IMG/VR virus record: IMGVR_UViG_3300004463_000610
Location: 1 to 41,845 of that record
Origin: a virus
Direction: 5' to 3' (one strand)
DNA length: 41,845 nt
Of the stretch, positions 14,929 through 23,445 are shown piece by piece. The translations under genes and the position numbers were made by a program. The stretch's first letter is position 1. Every line of letters starts with the position of its first letter. Under the pieces are notes generated by a model. It made no database searches and was not told where the DNA came from. It saw only the letters and a program-made list of their open reading frames with translations.

Positions 14929-15854
14929 AACGCGAACGCTCCGATCTTCAAGGTCTCGGAATCCATGTGGCGCCAGACCTCGCCCTTCAGGCGTTTGGGC
15001 ACGGCGCTCTCCGCGGCCCCGCGGCCATTGATGAACTCACGCCGCATGGCCTCCAGGGCGGCCGTATTCTCCTCGGTGGCCTTCGCGTGACGCTCGGCCG
15101 GGGTACTGGAAGGCTGAGCGCGGACGCCCCGGAAATCGTTGTTCAGCTCCTTCCAGGGGAGCACGAGATGCTCGTCGATCCAGTTTTGCAGCCACAGCCG
15201 CGAGCGCTGCATCTCGGTCTGCCACTCGCTGTCGAGGAGCCGCTTGCGCTCCTGGTTGGCATTCGCTTCCGCCTGGCGCCGGCGCAGCTCGTCATCGACG
15301 CGGGCGCCGGCGATCTCCCCCTCCCGCAAGAGCAGCTCGCGCTTGCGCTCCTCCAGATCGAGCAGCGGCAGCAGCGCCTCGGCCTGAAGCATGCGCGCCT
15401 TGCGCAGCCGGTCCTCCTGATTCGTCGTCTCTTCGAGCTGGTGCATCACCTCGCGGAGGATGGCGACGTTATCCGTCGGCCCCCCGAACTCGATGGGGGT
15501 GACCATGCGGCCAAACGCCCGGATCGCCCGCGGATCCGTCTCCAGCAGCTCGCGGAGGCCGGCGGCGAACTCCGCCATGCGCCCCGAGTTCAGCCCGATC
15601 GCCTCGAAGGCCGCGGCGACCTGGCCGACGTCGCGCGCGCTGCCGCCGGTGAAGAGCTGGTTCCGGGTGAGGGACTGGATCGCGCTCGCGGCGCGCTCGG
15701 CGGATTCCTCGGCCTCGCGCATGACGTTGTCGAAGCTGTGCACCGCGAATGCGGCCTGGGGCGCCGCGGCGGCGAGGTCGCTGATGGCCTCGGTGAGGGG
15801 TCCCAGACCGCGGCCGGCGGCCATGCGCGCGAACAGGCTAACGGAAGGTGTCAT
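14925..15854 (-). CDS. Short tape-measure-like protein (309 aa)
   Basis: It lies between the frameshifted tail chaperone pair and the tail-tip gene, where the tape measure sits in siphoviruses. The N-terminal part is Ala-rich with helices and a Phe/Ile/Leu pattern. The middle has a long charged coiled coil (RMLQAEALLPLLDLEERKRE, RRRQAEANANQERKRLL). Only 309 residues are present; at the usual rate of about 0.15 nm per residue this would set a tail near 45 nm, far shorter than most siphophages. Its start overlaps the stop of the T frame. Confidence 0.72.
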   Translation of the reverse strand: MTPSVSLFARMAAGRGLGPLTEAISDLAAAAPQAAFAVHSFDNVMREAEESAERAASAIQSLTRNQLFTGGSARDVGQVAAAFEAIGLNSGRMAEFAAGLRELLETDPRAIRAFGRMVTPIEFGGPTDNVAILREVMHQLEETTNQEDRLRKARMLQAEALLPLLDLEERKRELLLREGEIAGARVDDELRRRQAEANANQERKRLLDSEWQTEMQRSRLWLQNWIDEHLVLPWKELNNDFRGVRAQPSSTPAERHAKATEENTAALEAMRREFINGRGAAESAVPKRLKGEVWRHMDSETLKIGAFAL

Positions 15855-16107
15855 CGGGAATCTCGGGTGGGCGGGGCTGGAAGTCGTTCAGATAGCCGTT
15901 GTGCCAGGGCGCCACGTCCGCGCCCAGGGCGCCGGCGATGGCCTGCAGCGCCTCGCAGATATAGCTGGCAACCGCCGGGTGGAGGTGTCCCGCGTCCAGA
16001 GCAGGCCGAATCAACCGGTCGCGGGCAGGGCGTTTGGGAGTGCTTCCGCCGCGCGGCGATGCATCTCGCGGGCGAAGGCACGGAGTTGGATGTACAACCC
16101 CCGGCAC
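15838..16107 (-). CDS. Tail assembly chaperone T-frame, expressed by -1 frameshift
   Basis: This frame is in the -1 phase relative to the G-type gene 16011-16469 and overlaps its end. A perfect slippery heptamer C-CCA-AAC lies at 16038-16032. Slippage there would join residue 146 of G to 64 residues of this frame (RPARDRLIRPALDAG... to PDDTFR), giving a 210-residue G-T fusion, as for lambda G/GT. The region upstream of the slip in this frame is probably not translated by itself, since no ribosome site is evident. The T part would contact the tape measure. Confidence 0.78.
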   Translation of the reverse strand: MPGVVHPTPCLRPRDASPRGGSTPKRPARDRLIRPALDAGHLHPAVASYICEALQAIAGALGADVAPWHNGYLNDFQPRPPEIPDDTFR

Positions 16108-16469
16108 TTGAACGCCATCTGAGCGATGTCCTCGAACTCATAGGGCGCGAATCCCAGGCTGCCGTCCTCCACGGGCTGCAGCGCCACGATGTCGCACAGG
16201 TCCCAGATGAGTTCCGGCGTCAGCTCGCGGGCTTTGCCATCGACCATGAAAGGGAAGGCGGGCGCCTCTTTGGAGGGGTCGCCCGTGACATACCGGCGCA
16301 CGATCTCTTTCGCGAGCGTGGCGGCCCGGAAATCGGAGAGCACGTCCGGCTCCTCGAACTCGATCGTAAACTCCAGGCCGGGCCGGCGCGGATCCGTGAA
16401 GGTGCGCGTCTCCCGGATGCGCTCATTGGCCGCGAGCGCGGCGAAGTCGATGCGCTGTGGGGTTTCCAT
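16011..16469 (-). CDS. Tail assembly chaperone G-like protein (152 aa)
   Basis: Start at ATG 16469, which overlaps the upstream stop. The protein is a mixed alpha/beta acidic chaperone-like sequence (FTIEFEEPDVLSDFRAATLA, then LTPELIWDLCDIVALQPVED, YEFEDIAQMAFKCRGLYIQL). Its place between a tail-tube region gene and the tape measure, plus an overlapping -1 frame with a slippery site near its end, identifies it as the tail chaperone of the lambda G type. Confidence 0.82.
   Translation of the reverse strand: METPQRIDFAALAANERIRETRTFTDPRRPGLEFTIEFEEPDVLSDFRAATLAKEIVRRYVTGDPSKEAPAFPFMVDGKARELTPELIWDLCDIVALQPVEDGSLGFAPYEFEDIAQMAFKCRGLYIQLRAFAREMHRRAAEALPNALPATG
16032..16038 (-). promoter_or_regulatory. 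-1 ribosomal frameshift heptamer C-CCA-AAC
   Basis: Read on the minus strand in the G frame, the heptamer is C CCA AAC, an exact X-XXY-YYZ slippery site 19 bases before the G stop codon. The downstream frame stays open for 64 codons to 15838. It supports programmed production of a G-T fusion. Confidence 0.8.
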
Positions 16470-16888
16470 TACGGCTTCGCTATGCCCGTGACGTGCGGCT
16501 GGATCGCGAGCACGGTGGCCAGGGTCGCGGTCCCGAGGTAGGTCACGCGGTCGCCGGTGCCCACGTCGGTCGAAGGAACGATCTCGCCGGCATTGTCGCC
16601 CAGGTAGTAGCTCGTGCCGACCGTCGCGGCCGAATTGATCGTGAGCGGCCCCTGCGTCAGCACCGAAAGCGGCTGATTCGCCGAGGCCGCATTCAGGGCG
16701 ATCCCGACGCCGGAGGCACCGGCCTGTTCCGCCGTACCGGCGCCGCCCAAGGCGAGCTTCCACGTGCTCGTGGCGGTGTCAAAGTAGACGCTTTGCCCCT
16801 GGGTGATCGTCGCACCGGCGAGGCCGGTAGCGACCGTGGCGCCGCTCCCCTTGAGCACGGCGGAGGCGGTGATAGAAAGTGCGGCCAT
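16469..16888 (-). CDS. Structural protein, beta-rich (139 aa)
   Basis: A Gly/Ala/Thr-rich protein with repeated short strands (ITQGQSVYFDTATSTWKLAL, TINSAATVGTSYYLGDNAGE, RVTYLGTATLATVLAI). The GQSVYFD and SYYLGDNAGEI segments recur in small phage virion proteins. It lies between tail tube and chaperone, which suggests a second tube-associated or decoration protein. No specific family is assigned. Confidence 0.68.
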   Translation of the reverse strand: MAALSITASAVLKGSGATVATGLAGATITQGQSVYFDTATSTWKLALGGAGTAEQAGASGVGIALNAASANQPLSVLTQGPLTINSAATVGTSYYLGDNAGEIVPSTDVGTGDRVTYLGTATLATVLAIQPHVTGIAKP

Positions 16889-16909
16889 GCGAAGTGCTCC
16901 TTATCCTTG

Positions 16910-17392
16910 TCAGCTATAGGTGGGTGACTGGCTGCCGTTGTCCACGGGCAGGAAGGTCATCTCGCCGGTGTTCTTGCCCTTGACGTAGGGGCCTTCGTTG
17001 TAGCCGGAGAAGCAGCCGTAATAGGTCCAGGTGTTGCCGCCGCGGGTGATCTCGACCTTGCAGAACGGACTGCCACCGACCGAGGCGAGGGTATCCGCCA
17101 GCTTCGCGAGCACCGGCCCCGTGGTGGGCAGCACGCTCGCTCGCCGGTCGAGGATCTCGCGCAGCACGATCTCGGTCCCGACCTGGATCGGCACGTTATT
17201 CTCCCGGGCGCTCGTGATCGCGGAGATTTCCTCGGTCTGCAGGCGGGTGCGGATGCCGGCCCCGTCGAGCACGCTGGTGATCGTGCCCACGGTCGCCGAA
17301 TCGGTCAGAGCGCCGGTCGAGGCGTTGACCGTCTGCACGGTGATCCGGACTAAGCTCACGTCAATCCCACGAAGGGGCAAAGGTACAGCCAC
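16910..17392 (-). CDS. Tail tube (major tail) protein (160 aa)
   Basis: Start is a GTG with GAGG upstream. The protein has the size and alternating strand pattern of a siphovirus tube protein, with VRITVQTVNASTGA, TEIVLREILDRRAS, KVEITRGGNTWTYYGCFSGY and a final GEMTFLPVDN strand. It follows the head-tail joining genes and precedes the chaperone pair, the canonical position. A strong hairpin with a U-run stands immediately upstream. Confidence 0.75.
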   Translation of the reverse strand: MAVPLPLRGIDVSLVRITVQTVNASTGALTDSATVGTITSVLDGAGIRTRLQTEEISAITSARENNVPIQVGTEIVLREILDRRASVLPTTGPVLAKLADTLASVGGSPFCKVEITRGGNTWTYYGCFSGYNEGPYVKGKNTGEMTFLPVDNGSQSPTYS

Positions 17393-17406
17393 GGTTTAAC
17401 CTCACG

Positions 17407-17441
17407 AAAAAGGGGCCGCGCTCCGTAGGGAGCGCGGCCCC
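17407..17441 (-). terminator. Hairpin plus U-run upstream of tail tube gene
   Basis: On the minus strand a perfect 13-bp stem (GGGGCCGCGCTCC with its complement) with a 4-base loop is followed by five T residues. It ends 15 bases before the tail tube start codon, so it is either a leaky terminator or a 5' stabilising structure. No promoter fits between it and the gene. Confidence 0.85.
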
Positions 17442-17472
17442 GGGAATCAGGACCCCGGAAGGGTGCGAGTGC

Positions 17473-17964
17473 TTACGATTCTCCCACCCAGACGGTCACG
17501 GTGACGGCGCCCGCGAGCCAGGGTAGGGAGGCGGATCGAAAGATCAGGTTGGCGGGATGGCGGTCGGGCAGGGTGAAGGTGGTGCCTTCCATCACGGGGT
17601 AGCCGGTGCCGAGCCCGGTGGCCTGGAGATAGTCCTCCATCGCCTCCAGGCGCGTGCGGAGGGTCGCCTCACCGGCGACCGATCCTCCCTCCTCCAGTCG
17701 CGTCATGTAGTGCAGCGTCACGGCGACGGCCGCGACCTTCGAGGTGATCGGCGCGTCTGCCGCCGGCGGCGCATCTCCCAGCTCGATCACGGCGTAAGGG
17801 TATTTCAGCGTGCCGCCGGGCGCGTGGACCCGGTCGAAGTCCATGCGGGCGATCCGGTCGGCGTTATAGATCCCGCCGCCGCCCGAGCCCGGCCGGACCT
17901 GCGTCCAGGTCGCCGCGATCGCCGATTCGAGCGCGGTCTGTAATCCGCTCCACGAGGCCGCCAT
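17473..17964 (-). CDS. Tail completion / tail terminator-like protein (163 aa)
   Basis: It lies between the head-closure gene and the tail tube and has the expected size of tail terminators. Features are a helix (LQTALESAIAATWTQVRPGS), a strand-rich core (YPYAVIELGDAPPAADA), an AVTLHYMTRLEEGG strand, a helix (TRLEAMEDYLQATGLG) and closing strands, the alpha/beta order of gpU-type proteins. Assignment is by order and fold pattern. Confidence 0.68.
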   Translation of the reverse strand: MAASWSGLQTALESAIAATWTQVRPGSGGGGIYNADRIARMDFDRVHAPGGTLKYPYAVIELGDAPPAADAPITSKVAAVAVTLHYMTRLEEGGSVAGEATLRTRLEAMEDYLQATGLGTGYPVMEGTTFTLPDRHPANLIFRSASLPWLAGAVTVTVWVGES

Positions 17965-18374
17965 TAGTTGGCCCCATCCGGCCCGAACTGCTGCTTGCTG
18001 GCCATGAAGACCTTTCGCCCCATCTGGAGGACGCCGAGCGACGCATAGGCGCGGGCCTGCCCCCGGATCACCCAGAAGTTGCCGAACTCGGCCGTCTCGG
18101 TACCGTCCTCCGACGCGAGCATCTCGAAGTAATCGCCTGCTTGCACGTCAGCGTCCTCCGCCACGTGGAAGAGGTCGAGGCTGAAAAGGTTGTCCGATTC
18201 CAGCCGTCCCGCAAGGGTCGCCGCGAGCGTGCTGGAAAGCGGCTCTTTGTAACAGGCCAGGGACTCCGTCACGACCGGCCAGGAGACGGCGGTCACCACG
18301 CCATCCGAGTTGCGCGTCACGGATTCCCGGCGGACCTGAACCCGGTAGCGGTACAGCCACGTCGAGAAGCTCAC
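17964..18374 (-). CDS. Head closure / head-tail joining protein (136 aa)
   Basis: GTG 18374 overlaps the previous stop as GTGA, which decides it over a longer frame. The N-terminal STWLYRYRVQVRRESVTRNS strand pair and later YFEMLASEDGTETAEFG and FWVIRGQARAYASLGVLQMG match the small beta-barrel head-closure proteins (SPP1 gp16 and HK97 gp7 type). The next gene downstream is the tail terminator-like protein. Confidence 0.7.
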   Translation of the reverse strand: MSFSTWLYRYRVQVRRESVTRNSDGVVTAVSWPVVTESLACYKEPLSSTLAATLAGRLESDNLFSLDLFHVAEDADVQAGDYFEMLASEDGTETAEFGNFWVIRGQARAYASLGVLQMGRKVFMASKQQFGPDGAN

Positions 18375-18541
18375 GGCCGCACCTTCATGCGGCAGCGCGG
18401 GCAAACGAGGGCCTCACGCTCCGGCTTGAGCCACGCCCCGCAGCAGGAGCACATGACGGCTCCCTGCGCCGGCTCCGCGGGCCGGCCGGCCTTGATCTCC
18501 GCCGGCGTGAGCATCTTGTTTTCCGGTGCTCCCTTTTCCAT
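18371..18541 (-). CDS. Zinc-ribbon mini-protein (56 aa)
   Basis: Start at ATG 18541, overlapping the previous stop. The C-terminal half is a clean double-pair zinc ribbon: CSCCG, 12 residues, CPRCR. It is coupled on both sides in the neck gene cluster. A 56-residue zinc ribbon here is unusual; role unknown. Confidence 0.72.
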   Translation of the reverse strand: MEKGAPENKMLTPAEIKAGRPAEPAQGAVMCSCCGAWLKPEREALVCPRCRMKVRP

Positions 18542-19182
18542 CAGAAAATGATCCCTCCCGTCATCCGGTCCGCCACGCAGCGCTCGAAGGTATCCAGCCA
18601 CTGCTCGCCGAGCGCTCCGAGGGCCTTGCCGCCCGCGAAGGTCACACTGGCGTCGGCCTGCTTGACGCTCTGGGCGCCGCCGGTGACGATCCCCTGGAGC
18701 TGCGGGGCGCAGTGCGCCGCGGCGCGCTGCAGCACGGCCTGATAGACGTCATCGGGCACCGTGGCACTGCTCCCGAGGGTGCCGGTCACGACCACCGTCC
18801 CGCGCGAGCCCCACGGCAAGGGCTCCATGAGCCCCGCCACGAACTCCACGAAGCGATAGGGCGGACCATCGAGCGGCCTCTTCCGGTAGTCGTCCTCCAC
18901 GACGAGCGTGTCTCCGTCACGGGTGATGCTCGTGATCGTCGCCCAGTCAGTCTCCAGGTCGAGGAGATGCCCGGCATCGGTGGGCGTGTCGTAAATGCGC
19001 GTGGCGCTGGCCGCGCGATAGGTGCGCCCGGTGCGGTTCTCAAACTCCGCCTTCGCGGCGTCGACCGCGCCCTGAAAGTCCAGGGAAGCCGCGCGCCCGG
19101 TCGGCGCCGTCGGGGAATCGATCTGGTTGGCCGCGTAGAGGAAGGTTTTCAGGTCCCCGGCGGTCGGGTAGGCGTTCGCCAT
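18541..19182 (-). CDS. Head-tail connector / adaptor protein (213 aa)
   Basis: The N-terminus YPTAGDLKTFLYAAN, then helix VDAAKAEFENRTGRTYRAAS, then RIYDTPTDAGHLLDLETDWA and a strand region (ITSITRDGDTLVVEDDYRKR) followed by helices is the pattern of gp6/gp15-like connector proteins that bind under the portal. Its location before the head-closure gene fits. The C-terminus has a long helix (GEQWLDTFERCVADR). Confidence 0.75.
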   Translation of the reverse strand: MANAYPTAGDLKTFLYAANQIDSPTAPTGRAASLDFQGAVDAAKAEFENRTGRTYRAASATRIYDTPTDAGHLLDLETDWATITSITRDGDTLVVEDDYRKRPLDGPPYRFVEFVAGLMEPLPWGSRGTVVVTGTLGSSATVPDDVYQAVLQRAAAHCAPQLQGIVTGGAQSVKQADASVTFAGGKALGALGEQWLDTFERCVADRMTGGIIF

Positions 19183-19190
19183 GATGCTCC

Positions 19191-20780
19191 TTACGCGATG
19201 GCCTGGCAGCCGGCCGGCTGCAGCAGCAGGGTCGTCGACAGCTCCGTAAAGGCGCCCGCGGCGGTGATCTGCTTCACGGTCACGTAGAGCGCGGTCCCGG
19301 TGGGCAGCAGCACGCTCGCGGCCTCATCCAGCGTAATGGTGATGTCGCCCGCGGTGGCGTCATCGACGGTGATGTCGCCCTGCGCGGGCGTGCCCGCCGC
19401 GGCGCCGTTCAGGATCTGCAGGCCCGCGGTTTCCTCGATCTTGAAGACGGCCGCGGTGTCGGCGTCATCGGGATCGAGCTTGGCGGTGACATAGAGCTTG
19501 GTCCGGCTCGCCAGGGTGCCGAGCCCGGTGATCGGCTGGGAGATGGTGTCCCCGCGCTGCCAGATGAGCGCCGCGCCGGTCGCGGCCGCCTGGAGCTGCG
19601 CCGCGCTCATGGTCAGGGTGCGATCGGCATAGGCCCAGACCTGCGCGGCCGTGGCCCCGCCGGCGCCGCCGCCGGCGTTGTCGACGATCGCCTCCTGGGA
19701 GTCGGTGACGTTGTCAAAGGTCGTGCCGGTGGAGAGGTCCGTCCCGGTGAGGGCCGCCGCCTTCGCCGCGAGGGCGCGGAAGAATCCCAGCACGGTATTC
19801 AGGCCGGAGCCGGTGATGGCGCCGAGCTTGTTGTTGAGGGTGCTGATGGCCACGTCGAGATAGGACAGGTCATCCGCGTAGATCGCGAACGTGGTCGTAT
19901 TGTCCGGGTTGGTCTTCCAGTTGCGCGCCACGGTCGCCACCTTGGTGGTGCCGTTGTAGGCCGTGATCAGGCGCGTCTGGCCGATCCCGGACCCGGCGTG
20001 GAGGCGCACGCGCTGCCCGACGTAGAAATCGTCGATGGCGGAGGCCCCGGCGTCGAGCGTGATCGTGCCCGCGGCGCCGGCCTGCGCGGTCGCGGAGCGC
20101 GAGAGCCCGGAATCCACCGAGCGCGCCACCACGCAGTGGTTACTGTCAACGTTGATGGTGTTCCCCACCGTCTGGAGGATGTCCCCGGGCGCCGCCCGCG
20201 TCGAGATCGCGGCGTCGAGGTTGTCCAGATTGGTGGCCCGCGTGCCGGTCAGGCGCGAGAGCAAGGTCGTCACCCCCGCCTCATCCGGCGGCGCGTTGGT
20301 GAGGTTCGTGACGGTGGGCACGGTGATATTGGTGAGGGTGTGCGCGCCGCTGGCGTCCTTGATGTTGTCGAAATCCAATCCCGCCTCGCCGGTGGCCGCC
20401 ACGTCGAGGGTGCGGCCCGCGGTGGTGGGCGCCAGGCGCGAGGTCACCGCGGCGTCGAGCCGCGAGAGCCCCAGGCCCGCGGCGTCCTCCGGATCGTAGG
20501 CCACGACCTCGAAGAGGCAGTCGGTGGGATCGGCGCCGCCGGCCGTGGCATGGAGGGCGAGCGGTCCCAGGGTGTTGCTGTCCGTGGCGTTCCCGGCGAC
20601 CTTATACCATCCCGCGGAAATCTCGGAGACCGCGCCCGCGACCGCACCGAAGGCGGCGCCGTTTTTGCTGATCGTCACGGTCGGGGAGAGCCCGGTCTTT
20701 CCGCTGATATGGTCCGCGCTGTCCACCATGTAGAACAAGAGCACGCGCGCGGTCTGGGACTGCTTCAGGGCATAGCTCAT
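19191..20780 (-). CDS. Appendage/decoration protein with BppU-like C-terminus (529 aa)
   Basis: The N-terminal part (SPTVTISKNGAAFGAV, then EISAGWYKVAGNATDSNTLG, then LSRLDAAVTSRLAPTTAGRT and LDVAATGEAGLDFDNI) is a module recurrent in GC-rich environmental phages. The C-terminal part (WQRGDTISQPITGLGTLASR to TGTALYVTVKQI) resembles the N-terminal sandwich of baseplate upper proteins. The middle is coiled and Ala/Thr-rich. Located between capsid and neck genes, it may be a head-surface appendage. The role is inferred from position. Confidence 0.68.
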   Translation of the reverse strand: MSYALKQSQTARVLLFYMVDSADHISGKTGLSPTVTISKNGAAFGAVAGAVSEISAGWYKVAGNATDSNTLGPLALHATAGGADPTDCLFEVVAYDPEDAAGLGLSRLDAAVTSRLAPTTAGRTLDVAATGEAGLDFDNIKDASGAHTLTNITVPTVTNLTNAPPDEAGVTTLLSRLTGTRATNLDNLDAAISTRAAPGDILQTVGNTINVDSNHCVVARSVDSGLSRSATAQAGAAGTITLDAGASAIDDFYVGQRVRLHAGSGIGQTRLITAYNGTTKVATVARNWKTNPDNTTTFAIYADDLSYLDVAISTLNNKLGAITGSGLNTVLGFFRALAAKAAALTGTDLSTGTTFDNVTDSQEAIVDNAGGGAGGATAAQVWAYADRTLTMSAAQLQAAATGAALIWQRGDTISQPITGLGTLASRTKLYVTAKLDPDDADTAAVFKIEETAGLQILNGAAAGTPAQGDITVDDATAGDITITLDEAASVLLPTGTALYVTVKQITAAGAFTELSTTLLLQPAGCQAIA

Positions 20781-22129
20781 AGTCGCATCAGGCTCCGGGC
20801 GCCCTGGGAGCGCATCAAGGAACGGCGGAAGGCGAGATTCGCCGCAATGCCGAGCTGGGTATAGTGGGCGGTGACCTGGGTGGAATCGAGGGCCACCGTC
20901 TCATAGAGGCCGATGACGTCCACGTAGCCGGCCAGGTTGACGTTCTGATCGTCCGGCGCCCCGCAGAGGGCGAAGCGCGGGTTGGGATAGGACATATCCA
21001 TGCCCGTCGCTCCCGTTCCGCAGGCCTGCGTCAGCACTAGATTCCCGTTCAGGTAACCTTTGAGGTTCGTCCCGTCCCAGGTGAGCACGACATGCTGCCA
21101 TGTGGAGCCAAAAGCCCCCAGCGCGCTCGTCAGCTCATAGGTCGCGAAACTGGTGGTCGCGGTGGTGATGCCGGCCATGAGCTTCGTGTTGCCGACGTTG
21201 AACTCCAGGGAGAGCGTCGTCTCGGTAAAGGCGCCCAGCACGAAGATACAGCCGGAGGCCCGCGGGGTGACCTTGAACACGATCTCCAGACTGGCGGCCG
21301 TGGCGCCGTCGAAACTGGCCGGCGGCACCGTCACCTGCGCATGCCCATGGGTGGAATTGGACTGCGTCGCGCTCGTGGTCTGGACCGCTAACTGCTCGGG
21401 CCCGGACTGCCCGGCCACCTGGCGCGTCCAGTTGCTCGAGACCTCGTCGAAGGCATAGCCGGTGGTCGGGCCGGTGTTCACGAGATTGCCGCTCGCCTCA
21501 TCCAGCAGATACACCAGCCCGACGCCGTCGGCGAGCATGGTGTCGTTGAAGCTCGTCTGCAGGAGCTTGAAGTTGTCGAAGTGGGCCACGCCCGGCGAGC
21601 CGACGCTCTCATAGGTCCCCGCGCACAGCTCCACCTTCATGCTCGTGACGGTGAGGTCGCGGGCGATGTCGCGGCGGTTGGTCCAGGTCACGCCGTCCGT
21701 CGAGGTGTCCCAGAGGATGTGGTCGTCGCTCGTGCGATGGCGGATCCGCCACCAGGCGTGCGTGGTGGCGTTATAGGCGACGTTTGTCGAGGAGTTGACC
21801 GAGGCGACGCGCTTCTTGAAGTAGAGCGTTCCCGCCTCGTGAACGAACCCATAGTAGTTGTTGGCGTCGATCTCCAGGTAAAGCTGGGTGTTGGCCGATC
21901 CCCCGCCGGCCACCTGGGCGACATTCACGACCACCTGCGCGCCGGAGAGGTCGTAGGTTGCCACCGTGCGAAGGGCGTTGTAGTTCAGGCCCGCCGTGCT
22001 CGCGAGCGGGGTGACCTCGATGCGCTGGTTCTGCTCGAGCACCGTCACCGCGGCGTTCTGCGTCTCCAGCGTCGCCTTCGTCCAGAGGGCCGAGATGGAG
22101 TTGTCGTTGAAGTTGTCGATGAACCCCAT
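20777..22129 (-). CDS. Two-domain lectin-like protein (LamG/ConA fold) (450 aa)
   Basis: Two jelly-roll modules are visible. The first (residues 1-190) has NDNSISALWTKATLETQ, LYLEIDANNYYGFVHEAGTL and STDGVTWTNRRDIARD. The second (about 200-430) has SLEIVFKVTPRASGCIFVLG, WQHVVLTWDGTNLKGYLNGN and GYVDVIGLYETVALDSTQV, the classic W-x-H-V-V-x-T-W-D-G-x-x-x-x-Y-x-N-G signature of LamG/concanavalin-type folds. It probably binds sugars on the virion surface. The end overlaps the next gene start. Confidence 0.8.
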   Translation of the reverse strand: MGFIDNFNDNSISALWTKATLETQNAAVTVLEQNQRIEVTPLASTAGLNYNALRTVATYDLSGAQVVVNVAQVAGGGSANTQLYLEIDANNYYGFVHEAGTLYFKKRVASVNSSTNVAYNATTHAWWRIRHRTSDDHILWDTSTDGVTWTNRRDIARDLTVTSMKVELCAGTYESVGSPGVAHFDNFKLLQTSFNDTMLADGVGLVYLLDEASGNLVNTGPTTGYAFDEVSSNWTRQVAGQSGPEQLAVQTTSATQSNSTHGHAQVTVPPASFDGATAASLEIVFKVTPRASGCIFVLGAFTETTLSLEFNVGNTKLMAGITTATTSFATYELTSALGAFGSTWQHVVLTWDGTNLKGYLNGNLVLTQACGTGATGMDMSYPNPRFALCGAPDDQNVNLAGYVDVIGLYETVALDSTQVTAHYTQLGIAANLAFRRSLMRSQGARSLMRL

Positions 22130-22881
22130 CAGTACTGCACCAGATCGGCGCCCTGGCGCCCGAGCCCGTTGTTATAGAGCATCTCCTGATCGTCTTCGCC
22201 GAGAATCCCGGAAAAATGGAAGGCGCAGTCGATCCGGCCGTCGAGGGCGGCGCTGTTGGTATCGCGCACGCCCATCTTGAAGTCCTGGGTCGCGGAGGCG
22301 AAGATCGGGCCGGCGAAGGCGGTCTCGACCGCCGCGGCCTGGTTGACGCGCCCGAACAGGCGCTGGCTCGTGGCGTCCCAGCCCCAATAGACCCAATACC
22401 ACTGCCCGGCGGCGACCGCGCCGAGGCTGACTGTCGTCGTCGCCGTGCCGTCGGGCGAGACCACGATCTGCAGGATGTTGCCGGTATTGGTCTTGGTGAG
22501 CAGATAGCCGCGCTGGTTGCCGGTGACGGCATACTGCCCATAGATATTCATCTCGCCGGACACGGTCTCGAAGTAGACCGCGAGGGCCACGGAGAAGCTG
22601 CCGCTGCCGGGCAAGAGCAGGCCGGCACTGGCGCGGGCGCGTGAGAGATACTGCGACGAGGCGCGGGCAAAACCCGCGCCGTAGCCCACGAGGCCCGCCA
22701 CGCGCGAGACGCCCCCGCCCGCCCCGTTGCTCGTGAGGTCGAGGCCGTTGACGGGGTCGGTGCGCGCGGCCCCGGTGACGGCATCCATGCGCCAGGCGGC
22801 GACGAGGTTGTCCCGGAAGAGGATGTTCGGCCGCGAGCCGGCGCCGTCGCGAACGGTCGGAATGAGGGTGCGTGCTGGCAT
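22129..22881 (-). CDS. LamG/ConA-like lectin protein (250 aa)
   Basis: The sequence NLVAAWRMDAVTGAARTDPV, then GGGVSRVAGLVGYGAGFARA, FSVALAVYFETVSGEMNIYG, QWYWVYWGWDATSQRLFGRV and a final helix EDDQEMLYNNGLG is a LamG-like module of the type found in phage appendages. It is one of several sugar-binding-type folds between the capsid gene and the neck genes. Confidence 0.78.
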   Translation of the reverse strand: MPARTLIPTVRDGAGSRPNILFRDNLVAAWRMDAVTGAARTDPVNGLDLTSNGAGGGVSRVAGLVGYGAGFARASSQYLSRARASAGLLLPGSGSFSVALAVYFETVSGEMNIYGQYAVTGNQRGYLLTKTNTGNILQIVVSPDGTATTTVSLGAVAAGQWYWVYWGWDATSQRLFGRVNQAAAVETAFAGPIFASATQDFKMGVRDTNSAALDGRIDCAFHFSGILGEDDQEMLYNNGLGRQGADLVQY

Positions 22882-22884
22882 GGC

Positions 22885-23445
22885 TTAGTCCTGTTCGACT
22901 TCGAGCTCGATGGTGATCACGCCGGCGTTCGCCGGCGTGTAAGCGCTGCGAACCACCAGAATGCCGTAGAGGTTGGCGTCCGCGGCCGCGCACTTGAAGG
23001 CGAGCGGCAGGCCGCCGGCGCCCTCGGATAGCCGATAGATCTCGTTGCCGCTGCCCACGTAGGGCGCGCTCCCGAACGCGATCGGGCCGACCTCGTTCAG
23101 CATGTGGGCGTCGGTGGGTGCCCAGGCGGCGTTGTCGTTCTGGATGGTGACCGTGGAGAGGTCGAAGAGGTGCAGCTCGAAGTCGCCCTTGGTGCCCGCG
23201 GCCGAGTCCGAGATGAGACGCGCGCCCACAATGCGACCCGTCCCGGCGTTCGCGCGTGCCATGCCGGTAAAGGTCAGCACTACCGGGGCGGTGGTCGAGT
23301 TACAGACCACGTCGCCGGTGGCGTAGGCCGTCGTGTCCGCGGGCCGCGTGTAGGAGGCCGCGACGGTCGTTTTATACTTGCCGGTGCGCTGGATGTTGTT
23401 CGTGAGGTCCTCACCGGCGCGCAGGTGATCGGGTGCAACAGGCAT
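22885..23445 (-). CDS. Beta-rich virion protein (186 aa)
   Basis: The sequence shows YTRPADTTAYATGDVVCN, a GTGRIVGARLISDSAAGTKG turn, and ELHLFDLSTVTIQNDNAAWA with YGILVVRSAYTPANAGVITI at the end. The pattern D-F-x-L-H-L-F-x (strand) with a late L-x-x-x-Y-T-P-A occurs in phage structural proteins found near decoration genes. Start at the ATG after the previous gene. Likely a head decoration or minor virion protein. Confidence 0.72.
   Translation of the reverse strand: MPVAPDHLRAGEDLTNNIQRTGKYKTTVAASYTRPADTTAYATGDVVCNSTTAPVVLTFTGMARANAGTGRIVGARLISDSAAGTKGDFELHLFDLSTVTIQNDNAAWAPTDAHMLNEVGPIAFGSAPYVGSGNEIYRLSEGAGGLPLAFKCAAADANLYGILVVRSAYTPANAGVITIELEVEQD

Noticed and set aside
13111-16541. Two long plus-strand frames (659 and 524 codons) antisense to tail genes
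   Set aside because: Shadows of the tail-tip and tape-measure genes, with no recognisable family and biased Arg/Val/His composition.
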